Shown: in pieces, positions 28,945-37,735 of the stretch
Layout of the letters: every line of letters begins with the position of its first letter
How positions within the stretch are numbered: position 1 is the stretch's first letter
Source: Halichoerus grypus
Lineage: Eukaryota; Chordata; Mammalia; Carnivora; Phocidae
Length of the DNA stretch: 64,000 nt
Direction: 5' to 3'
Assembly: GCF_964656455.1 (NCBI RefSeq)
Contig: NC_135723.1
Span: 94,999,283 to 95,063,282, forward strand
Position numbers and translations under genes: made by a program
The notes under the pieces: model-generated
What the model was told of the DNA's origin: nothing
Database searches by the model: none
What the model saw: the letters and a program-made list of their open reading frames with translations, nothing else

Positions 28945-31900
28945 GTATGCGGCTGGGCTTGGGGGCTGGACCCCGGCGGCTCTGCGCCGGGCGGGGACAG
29001 TGGTTTCGGGAGTTTGGGGGTGTCTGGAAAGGTTGCACGAAGGGGGCTGGGCGCAGCTAGCCTGTCCCGAGCAGATGTTCTTACCTCATCGTGGAGCTCA
29101 TGGCTGGGAGCCAGGGCTCCTGGGACCGTTCCAAGTCCCCCGCCTGGGGGTGGGGAGGCGGGAATGTGGGGCACGAATCTTCCCCTCCGGGTCCGTTTTC
29201 CCAAGTGTAACGGGAGCTGCATCACTCCACGGTCGAGTCCCCCGCCTTTACTGACCCAGTGCTCCCAGGGCGTCCTGCCTCTCCCTTTCCTTCCCACACG
29301 CTCCGCGGCCCCCGGGAGAATTCTTGGGTTAGGGGTGAGAGCTGGAGAGGGAGAGTAACTTGGGGAAGGGGTGGAGGGGTCTCCTGCTGACTGTCCTCTC
29401 TCCTGACTCCCCTCTCGCCTTCCTACCTCAGACTTTCCCCTACCACCCCCTCCTGTCCTTGGGGATGGCGACGACTCGGAGGGTGCTCTAGGAGGTGCCT
29501 TCCCACCTCCCCCTCCCCCTGTGGAGGAACCATTTCCCTCTGAGTCTCTGGAGGAGGAGATCTTCCCTTCCCCTCCGCCTCCACTGGAGGAAGAGGGAGG
29601 GCCCGAGGCTGCCATACCTCCCCCACCACAGGTATGGGGGCTTGGGAGGGGTGGCTACGGTGGGATGCCCCCCAGGGAGGAGAGGAGAGTCCTTACCTCT
29701 GGCCTCCCCTGCACCTCTGGCCTGATGGGGGTGAGGTGGGAATGGAGACCTGGGATCGGGGCTCTGACCCCTGACCCTCTAGCCCAGGGAGAAGGTGAGC
29801 AGTATTGATTTGGAGATCGACTCTCTGTCCTCGCTGCTGGATGACATGACCAGGAATGATCCCTTCAAAGCCCGGGTAAGGGACAGGAGACTAGGAAAGG
29901 CAGGGCAGGGAGGAAAGGTGGGCCCACCCCTCTAACTGAGCTTCTCTTCCCTCCTGCTCCCCTTCCTTGCAGGTGTCATCTGGATATGTACCCCCACCAG
30001 TCGCCACTCCATTCATCCCCAAGTCCAATACTAAGCCTGCAGCTGGGGGCACGGCACCCCTGCCTCCTTGGAAGTCCCCTTCTAGCTCCCAGCCTCTGCC
30101 CCAGGCCCAGGCTCAGGCTCAGGCTAAGCCTCCCAGCCAGACCCAGTTCCATGTGCAGCCCCAGGCCAAGCCTCAGGTCCAGCTCCACGTGCAGCCCCAG
30201 CCCCAGGCTCATCCCCAGCCTGTGCCTTTGGTTAACACCCAGCCTCGAGGACCCCCAGCCCCATCTCCTGCCCCTAAGTTTTCTCCAGTCACTCCCAAGT
30301 TCACTCCCGTGGCCTCCAAGTTCAGCCCTGGAGCCCCGGGTGGACCTGGGTCACAGCCCAATCAGAAGCTGGGGTCCCCTGAAGTTCCCTCTTCCAGTAG
30401 CACAGGCTCCCCTCAGCCCCCCAGCTTCACCTATGCTCAGCAGAAGGAGAAGCCCCGAGTGCAGGAGAAACAGCATCCAGTGCCCCCACCGGCTCAAAAC
30501 CAAAATCAGGTGAGGAAGGGTGGGAGGACCAGCCTGAGACCAGGGGCCTGGGGCTGGGGCTAAGTCAGGAGCCAGAGAATGAGGGCGAAGGTGGCCCCAG
30601 AGAGGGAGGTGGACGTGGGGGCTGTGGGGTAGGGGTTTTGAGCCTCTGAAGTTGGCCTGGTGGGTCAGTGGTCAGAGGAGGAGGAGGGCCTGGCTGGGTC
30701 TGGGTCTGGGTGGGGCCTTACCGGGAGTCGGGGAGCAGCACAAGCTCTGAATCAAGAGGGGGATTTGGTGGACCTTCCCTTGCACCCTGCCCCCTAGAAT
30801 GTTAAAGGGAGGGATGAGATCATCAGCAGCCCAACCTTGCTTCTTTCCCCTTCTTGGATTCTTGAGTTAATGTCTCTGCTCCTCTGAGCCACGCTCACTG
30901 CCCCGGGGCCCATCTGATGATAAGAGTCACAGCGTCAGTAAACACTGGCTGAGCTAGCATCTGCTGGGTGCCAGGCACTGTGCTCTGTGCTCTGGAGGGA
31001 AGAGGTCTCTCAAAGAGGTGAAGTCTGAGCGAGTCAGATGGGCTGGGGATAGAATTCCCGGCTCGCAAGACCCTAGGCAAGTTAGGTGAACTTTGGCCCT
31101 CAGTTTCCCCACCGTTCCCCCACCCAGTGGTCGTGAAGAGTAAGTGAGCTAACTCATAGGAAGGGCTGGGGTCTGTATCTAGCTCTTGAATGCTCAGAGT
31201 AGGAAAGTTACCGTTCCTGTGTGACCATTTTTGCCTTCAGGTTCAGGGGACCCTGCCGGTCATGTAGTCCTACGAGCCGTCAGGTTAGCGGACAGCATGA
31301 ACGAGTGTGTTAGTGTGTAGGCACAGTTGAAGGGGTGCCAAATGCCAGTCAGTTTTGCGGAATCTGGTGGGACAGGAACTCCAGACAGCCGTCAGCACGG
31401 GGGCCTGCGGGTTAGGAAAGGCGTCGCGGCCCCAGTCCCGAGAGGAAAAGGAAGGGCATTTGAGTGGGAACAGCATGAGCAAGACTCAAGGGCACTAGGT
31501 TCGCAGGGGTGTTTGGAGAAGAGGAAGTAGACAGTTCCTCTGGGAGTATTGCAGAGCTGTACTTAGGGAGGTTAGGTAGGTGGGGGGCTTGAGGGCGGAG
31601 GAAAATAAGACAACACACCGAGGGAGCCTGTGAGTCCTGGGTTTTGAGGAGTCGTGTGGTCAGGTTGGAGGGCTGGTGACAGTTGTGCTTTTGGAAGCTT
31701 TGGGGGAAGTTTTTCCAGCAGAGGCCTGGGCTGGAGGTAGGAGGTCAGTGATGTGTGGGAGTTCACTCCCGGGCAGCCGTCGTAGTGCTGGTTGCAATGA
31801 AAAATAAGGCCCAGATATGAGAGCTGTTAAAAAGGAAGAGCCTCCAGGCTTGGTAACTGATAAGCGGGTGGAAGAGGAGGGGCGTGTTGGGGAATGACGG

Positions 31901-34900
31901 TGTTGCCGACAAAATAGAGAAGTCCAGAAGGGGAAATGGTTTGGACGGGAAGAGGAGGGGGTCCCGTTGTAAGCATGTTGAGCAACAGGTTCCAGGAGGA
32001 CTTGGGCTCAGCTGGAACTGTCATCTAGTTAAGCGTGGAGGACTGGGTGTCAGGAGAGGGCCTCGAACTCGAGGCGCGGGCGTGCGCAATGGAGCATGCG
32101 CGGTGACACCGGAGCAGCTGGTGGAGCTTCGGGGGCTGCCCAGGGGCCCAGGGGCTGCCGAGAGGAGGAGCCGAGGGTCTGGGAGTTAGAACCTTGGGTG
32201 ATGCTCGGGCTGACCAGGTGGGAGGGGGGAAGACGGGCATCAGGAGGAAGAGGGTCACAAGTCAGGGTGGGGTCTCTAGAATGTGATGGCTGAGCAGTTG
32301 CTCAGCCGGGGTTTGAGGTGGACGAGGACTAAGGCCAGAGATCTGGCCGTTCGGAAGTTGTAGATGGCTCCGGGGTGGCCCGCTGGTGCCCTGTGGTGGG
32401 GACAGAGTGAAAGGAGGTGAGTCTACTGCCTCAGGGGGGAGCGGCCTGCCCCCAGGTTGGCAGGGAGATGCAGCGGGAGGGGAGGGAGGGCGAGCGTGTG
32501 AGAAGCAGGAGGCCGACGCTGTTGGGAGAGGGGTTCACGATGCCTGAGAGCAGGGGTTGTGGCTGGCATGGCGTCCTGGAGGGGCGCATCCCCAGAGAGC
32601 AAGGGCGCTGTGGCCACAGTGTTTTCTGGGAGCGGAGGAACGAGCAGGGAGCTGGAGCTGGCTGGCTTCCATCTTCTCAGTCATGTAGGAGGTGAGGTCA
32701 TCGGTGAGCGAGGGGGCCACGCAGTCGGGGGCTCGAGGAGATGGAAAGGTTTGGAACAGCTGCTGTGGGGAAGGCGACTGGGAATCTGCAGGAGCCAAAT
32801 CCCAGCCAGCGGGGCTGAGGCCGAGCGCAGAGGGCGCTGCAGTGTTTTGTGAACTCACTCTGCGGTGTTCAGTGATCTCTCCACCTACTTTCTGCAGCTT
32901 GGAGGCAGAAGCAGGAAGCGGGCGGTGGCATGGGCCAGGCTGGGGATGTGGCCAGATAAGCCAGCGATGGTGCCTGGGGGTGGCATGAGCAGTTGCGAGG
33001 GCCGTGTGGAAATAGATGGTTCAGGGACCAGACTTAGGGGGAGGCGAGCCAGAAGGTTTCGATGCGCGAGACACCTGGGGAGGGTCGGGAGGCAGAGCAG
33101 CCTTTCTGAGTCGGTTCATTCAGTAGGTACGAATGGGGAGGGGGAGAGGAAGGTAATTGTTGGGAGCTCAAGACCAGGGTCTTGGAGGAAGATTTACTTA
33201 CTTGAGACCAGTAAATCTCGGGTCCAGAGTGTTCCGCGGCGGAAGGTCATTTGGAGCAGTTGGAGTGGAAGAGCTGGAGGTCTGAATGCCGTGGGTGTTG
33301 AGGCCGTGATGTTGGTGCCGGCAGGCGGAGAGGGAAAACAGTGGCTGGATGGAGCGTGTCTTGAAGGCATGTGGATACCCACGGGGAGCCCATGTGTACA
33401 AATAGTTCATACTTTCAAAGAATGGGACAGACACCTAAAGTGGCCCCAGAGAGCAAGGGCTGGCTGAATGCCCTTCCTCTGTCCCCAAGATGCCAGGAAG
33501 GGAAGATTGGGAGAAGAGAGGGTAAGGTTTGCATTGTGGAAGGGGCTTCCAGGGGCCATGGTCACGGAAGGGCAGGAGGTGGTAGGAGGCTTCGGGGGAG
33601 AGGGCTGGGAGCTGGAGCCTCCGTGGAGCTGTGCTTCCCCGGGCTGATGGCAGCTCTGGATGCGCACGGGTGCGAGTAGCGGGGAAGATGGGAGGCTTGG
33701 AGGTTCCAGGTGTTATAGGAGAGAAGGCATTGGCAGGTCGAACATTCAGTGACAGGCGCACAGGCCTGGGTGGGCTTGTCCAGTACGGAGAGAACCAACC
33801 CAGTGTTTCTGTTGGAATGTCGTGGAGACGTCGGTGCAGGTCACAAGCCCTGCGGCCCTCCCCCCGGCACGGCTCAGGGTGCCCCCTAACCTCACCTGCA
33901 CCCCCCCATCTCCAGCTCTCTCAGGATGCCCTTAATAGAAGGGGTAGGCAGGCCTAGCGAATGGTCCTTCTCGGAGGCCTACTGGGGAGGGAGTGGGGTC
34001 AGGTAGTCCTGGACCCCTGCCTGGGGAGCTGGGGGCTGGGCTCCAGAAGAGAGCGCTGGGGGTTTAACCTGTGATTCCCGCCTGTGTTGTGTCCTCACGC
34101 TGACAGGGGCTGCTCAGCAGCAGGCGGGACGGGTAGGTGTGTGTGCACATGGGTGCACATGCCGTCACGTGCCAACCACTCCTGGGGGGGCCATGTCTGA
34201 GCATGCTCTGTGCCATTGACGCGTGGCCTGCTGTGTTGGGGGCTTCGGTGACCTCAGCTGCTGTGTGTGTGGCCTCTGTCCGCTCAGTTGTTCTGGCCTG
34301 TCCGTGACTGCCCGGGGCGGGGGGTGGTTTGGGCAGAGTGGGCGGAAGGGTCATCCCCTTCCCCTTTATCTGTGTGGTGCTGGGGGTCAGGGAGGGAGGA
34401 CGAGGAGCTTTCCGAGTCAAACCCGAGTGTCTGGGAAGTGGGAGGGGAGTTAGTCCTTACTGGAAGAAAGTGGATGAGCTGGCTGGGGAGAGTTCTCAGA
34501 CAGGGTGACTCTCCGGAGAGCCTGAAGAAAGTACTGGCGTTTCAGGTCCGCTCCCCGGGGGCCCCAGGACCCCTGACTTTGAAGGAGGTAGAGGAGCTGG
34601 AGCAGCTGACCCAGCAGCTGATGCACGACATGGAGCATCCTCAGAGGCAGACCGTGGCTGTCAACGGTGAGCTCCCCGCCGAGCCGCTGGGACCTGGGCC
34701 CTTGCATTGCGGCGCCGGCCGGTGCTGGGCCCGGCTCGGCATCCCTCGCGCGCGCTCCTTCCTCCTCGTCACTTCTGTCTTCTCTGGCCTTCCCAGAGTC
34801 CTGTGGCCGGTGTCATCAGCCCCTGGCGCGCACGCAGCCCGCCGTCCGGGCTCTGGGGCAGCTGTTCCATATCACCTGCTTCACCTGCCGCCAGTGTGAG

Positions 34901-36852
34901 CAGCAGCTGCAAGGACAGCAGTTCTACAGCCTGGAGGGGGCGCCCTACTGCGAGGGCTGCTACACTGTGAGTCCAGCACCCCGGGGCGTGGCTGGCGGGG
35001 GGGGGGGGGCTGCGGGGCAGATGTGCCCCAGTGGCTGGCTTTTCGGTGTGAGTTCCCTGCCAACGCCCTCCTGCTTCCTCCTCAGGACACTCTGGAGAAG
35101 TGCAACACGTGTGGGCAGCCCATCACTGACCGCATGCTGAGGGCCACGGGCAAGGCCTACCACCCGCAGTGCTTCACCTGTGTGGTCTGCGCCTGCCCCC
35201 TGGAGGGCACCTCCTTCATCGTGGACCAGGCCAACCGGCCCCACTGTGTCCCCGACTACCACAAGTGAGGACCCACCTCCTGTCTTCCGGGCTCTTCTCT
35301 GAGGTTGTCTGGGAGCTAGGCTGCCCGCCTGAGTCCACGACAGCTCCAGACCCCTGGCCTCGCTTTCTGGTCCCGCATCCTGTCCGACAGCGAGAGCCCC
35401 GTTCGTCCGGATGTAGCCGTCCAGGGGCCTCAGACCTCGGTAGCAAGTTCCACTACTGGCGAGGCCCCCCTGGCCTTGGGCTCCCTGAGGCTGCTTTGGG
35501 GTGGTCTTGTGTTCAGCCTTGTGTGCTAGAAGGACTTCATTTCACACAAAGGCTGGGTTCTGAAAGTTCTTTTGGAGATCAGCTTCTTGGAGCTCTGGTT
35601 TTCCCCTAGAAACAGTGTTTACAAGGTGGCTCCTTTCCTAGGCCCGCAGCAGAATCCCACAGCATAGCTCAGGGGTGGTGCGGGAAGACTGCACGTCTCA
35701 CTCCCACCCCTGCCAGTGTGTGTGAAGTGTACGTTTTCAGAATTCCACCTGAGGTGTCCGGAACGTCACATGCCTCGCTGCACCCACCCCAGCAGTGGGG
35801 CGGAGACACCCGCGTGGCCGGGGTAGGCTAGGGTCAGGGGTCCAGGCACGGGGGCTGGAGAAGGGCGTCTCTGGCTGTGGTCTTTACCACCAGGTAAAGA
35901 CCTGGTGGCAGAGGTTCCTGGGGCGGATGGGGCTTCGGGAGGGTGAGGGGGGAAAGGCAAGGAAATTCCCCTTGATAAGGGCCCGAGAAGGTGGCTGGTC
36001 TTAGGACTTCGCCGTTGAGCTTCCTCTGCCTGGGGGTGTGAGGCAAGTGGGCCAAGACGTCTGCCCTGTTGCCATGCAACCACCATGGCATTTCCCTGCA
36101 CTTCAGTTGACAGCCCTGGGCACCCCGTGCCCCCCAGTCTGACTCCCGCCTCGCTTTTGGCCCCTCCAGGCAATACGCCCCCAGGTGCTCCGTCTGCGAA
36201 GGGCCCATCATGCCTGAGCCCGGCCGCGAGGAGACCGTGCGAGTGGTCGCTCTGGATAAGAACTTCCACATGAAGTGCTACAAGTGTGAGGTTGGTCGCG
36301 CCTCCGGCCCCCGGGGCTGGGCGGTTGGGGGGGACCATGTTCCTGTCACTGTGCAAGTGCGGGGAGGGCTTGCTGTGGCGTCACTGAGTTTTGGATAAAC
36401 CAAGAAAGAGAGTGACCGGTGGGAGGGGAAGGGGTTGTGCTTGGTGAAGTTAAAGGAGGCAGCTGGGGGAGCTGAGGCAGGTGGGAGGGATCCCACGTCT
36501 TTTATTGGGTGGGAGCCTTGGAAACGGCTCTACCCACACCGCCCGCCTTGGGTGGGAGCGGCCTAGGGCACAAGAGTGAAAATGGGCGACAGGTGAGGCT
36601 AGGAGTGGGCGTGGGTGTGGCTGGGGACACAGGCAGTGACACTGGACATCCGCCAAGCCAGGAGGCATTTGGTCTTCCTACTTTGGAGGCGGAGGTGTGG
36701 GGGACACCGGGGCCTCCCGCCAGCGGGCTCTCCTTCCTTTCTCCCAGGACTGCGGGAAGCCGCTGTCCATCGAGGCGGATGACAACGGCTGCTTCCCCCT
36801 GGATGGCCACGTGCTGTGCCGGAAGTGCCACACCGCCAGAGCCCAGAGCTAA
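28737..36852 (+). CDS. ZYX: Zyxin, nine coding exons, 577 aa, intact
   Basis: Spliced CDS: 28737-28944, 29432-29631, 29783-29875, 29973-30509, 34546-34666, 34797-34966, 35086-35264, 36170-36290, 36748-36852; 1,734 nt, GT-AG throughout, TAA stop. Human zyxin is 572 residues. Zyxin is a scaffold of focal adhesions and stress fibres: it binds alpha-actinin through its N terminus, Ena/VASP through FPPPP-type motifs (here Phe71, Phe93, Phe114; the site at Phe104 is altered), and other partners through three C-terminal LIM zinc domains (first Cys residues 389, 449 and 509). A Leu-rich nuclear export signal, [17 protein letters not shown], lies at about 356-372. The middle (about 168-346) is Pro/Gln-rich and disordered, with a Gln-Ala run absent from the human protein as I recall it. 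The frame starts [20 protein letters not shown]. It is convergent with EPHA1. Confidence 0.97.
29432..29631 (+). CDS. ZYX: ZYX coding exon 2 (Ena/VASP-binding repeats)
   Basis: Residues 70-136. Carries DFPLPPPP (70-77), AFPPPPPP (92-99) and IFPSPPPP (113-120), the ActA-like sites that bind the EVH1 domain. The fourth human site, at Phe104, reads FPSES here. Confidence 0.95.
29783..29875 (+). CDS. ZYX: ZYX coding exon 3
   Basis: Residues 137-167, phase 0 at both ends: [20 protein letters not shown] then [11 protein letters not shown], a conserved LD-motif-like helix. Confidence 0.95.
29973..30509 (+). CDS. ZYX: ZYX coding exon 4 (Pro/Gln-rich linker)
   Basis: Residues 168-346, phase 0. Starts [14 protein letters not shown] and ends [11 protein letters not shown]. 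Contains a QAQAQAQA run at 211-218 and the related blocks FHVQPQ and LHVQPQ. Confidence 0.95.
30510..34545 (+). other. ZYX large intron with decayed LINE-2 sequence
   Basis: About 4 kb. From roughly 30,930 it reads like a minus-oriented LINE-2: GCTGGGTGCCAGGCACTGTG near 30,963, GGGAACAGCATGAGCAAGAC near 31,465, and TAGGAGGTGAGGTCATCGGT near 32,686, which lines up with GAAGCAAGGTCATCGGTGGT at 19,811 in the other LINE-2. GC content is higher than in the intergenic copy. Frames of 60-200 codons here are not supported as exons. Confidence 0.5.
34546..34666 (+). CDS. ZYX: ZYX coding exon 5 (nuclear export signal)
   Basis: Residues 347-386 plus one base: RSPGAPGP then [17 protein letters not shown]. 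The acceptor AG is at 34544-34545 and the donor GTGAGC starts at 34667. It follows the 4-kb intron. Confidence 0.95.
34797..34966 (+). CDS. ZYX: ZYX coding exon 6 (LIM domain 1)
   Basis: Residues 387-443: [10 protein letters not shown], then [11 protein letters not shown] and YCEGCYT supply the zinc ligands of LIM1. Confidence 0.96.
35086..35264 (+). CDS. ZYX: ZYX coding exon 7 (LIM domain 2)
   Basis: Residues 444-502 plus two bases: [18 protein letters not shown] and [19 protein letters not shown], ending HCVPDYHK. The donor GTGAGG starts at 35265, inside the Lys codon. Confidence 0.96.
36170..36290 (+). CDS. ZYX: ZYX coding exon 8 (LIM domain 3, first half)
   Basis: Completes Lys503 and encodes 504-543: [18 protein letters not shown] through [11 protein letters not shown]. 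The donor GTTGGT starts at 36291, a non-consensus +3/+4. Confidence 0.95.
36748..36852 (+). CDS. ZYX: ZYX last coding exon (LIM domain 3, second half)
   Basis: Residues 544-577, [20 protein letters not shown] through [11 protein letters not shown], then TAA at 36850-36852. The last residue is Ser where I recall Thr in human. Confidence 0.96.
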   Translation, partial: DCGKPLSIEADDNGCFPLDGHVLCRKCHTARAQS

Positions 36853-37305
36853 GCGGGGGCGGGCGAGCCCCTTCCCCATCAGCGGACCACCCACACGGAG
36901 ACCACCCTGCCCCCCTTCAGTTATTTTTTTGACGTCCGGCCTCTCCTTCGCCAGCCCCCAGCCCGGGATCCCAAGTGCCCTGTCCGGGGCCCCAGCACGG
37001 CCTAGCGCTGCAGAGTCCCAGCTCCCGGGTTCCAGCCCGCCCCCATCCCGCAGGGACCACCCACCACCCTCCGGTGGACCCCACCCGAGGGGGCACCAGG
37101 TTGAGCACTGCTGCTTTCACTGCTGACCGATGCCCTCGGCTGGCGCCCGGGCAGCCGCGTCCTCTGCTTGCTGAGGCCAGGAAACTCCCTGACTCCGGGA
37201 GGCTGGGCTGGGCCGGGCTGAGCGGCCTGGACATTCCCACCCACCCCCATGCTGCCAGGTTGTGGCTACAGCTGCAAATAAAAAAACCTGTTTTCCAGAA
37301 TTCGT
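36853..37305 (+). terminator. ZYX: ZYX 3' UTR and poly(A) signal
   Basis: GC-rich 3' UTR ending with AATAAA at 37277-37282. Cleavage is expected 10-30 bp later, so the end near 37,300 is an estimate. The opposing EPHA1 poly(A) signal lies at 37404-37409. Confidence 0.85.
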
Positions 37306-37384
37306 TAGGAGTCAACTGTTTTGTGCCTACAGCCCTCATGGGTGGATCGGAGGAAATACAGGGATAACAAAGCCAGTGGGTAAA

Positions 37385-37656
37385 GGAGAAAACTCAGCTC
37401 CTGTTTATTTACAAAAATAGATATGTATATGTATATATATTAAACCCTTCCCCAGGTCCCTCCCCCAATTACCTTTTTACTTCTACCCCCACCTCCCTTT
37501 TTAAAACAAAGGCTCCCGGCCCAGAGGTGAGTTGCTCAAGGAAGGTGGGCAGGAGCAGCACCGAAGGCCTACATCTTGTAGGTTGAGGGCAGGGCCGTGG
37601 GGAGTGACCATGGCCCCATCTTTGCTCTCTGAGGACAGGGCGGGCGAGGGAGGGGC
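37385..37656 (-). terminator. EPHA1: EPHA1 3' UTR and poly(A) signal
   Basis: Downstream of the stop on the minus strand, AATAAA lies at 37409-37404 (TTTATT on +), about 250 bp after the stop. The cleavage end near 37,385 is estimated. This is only about 120 bp from the ZYX poly(A) signal. Confidence 0.8.
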
Positions 37657-37735
37657 TCAGTCCTTGAATCCCTGAATACTGCAAAGAATGCGCTTCTGGT
37701 GTCCTGGCAGCGTGATCCCCATCTGCGCCAGATCC
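37657..37735 (-). CDS. EPHA1: EPHA1 exon 18 (SAM end and stop)
   Basis: Residues 951-976: [20 protein letters not shown] then IQGFKD, stop TGA at 37659-37657. Confidence 0.96.

Larger units (their letters stand above)
27560..28960. promoter_or_regulatory. ZYX: CpG island over the ZYX promoter and first exons
   Basis: About 1.4 kb of dense CpG with GC-box-like sequence, covering the untranslated first exon, intron 1 and the start-codon exon of ZYX. There is no TATA box in a sensible position. ZYX is a known SRF/MRTF-responsive gene, but I did not find a clean CArG box (CC(A/T)6GG) here. Confidence 0.8.

Noticed and set aside
28248..29615. 455-codon minus-strand frame opposite the ZYX start
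   Set aside because: Antisense to confirmed ZYX exons 28737-28944 and 29432-29631, GC-driven composition, no recognisable domain.
32865..33467. 200-codon frame in the ZYX intron as an alternative exon
   Set aside because: Lies in LINE-2-like sequence, lacks domain similarity, and zyxin is complete without it.
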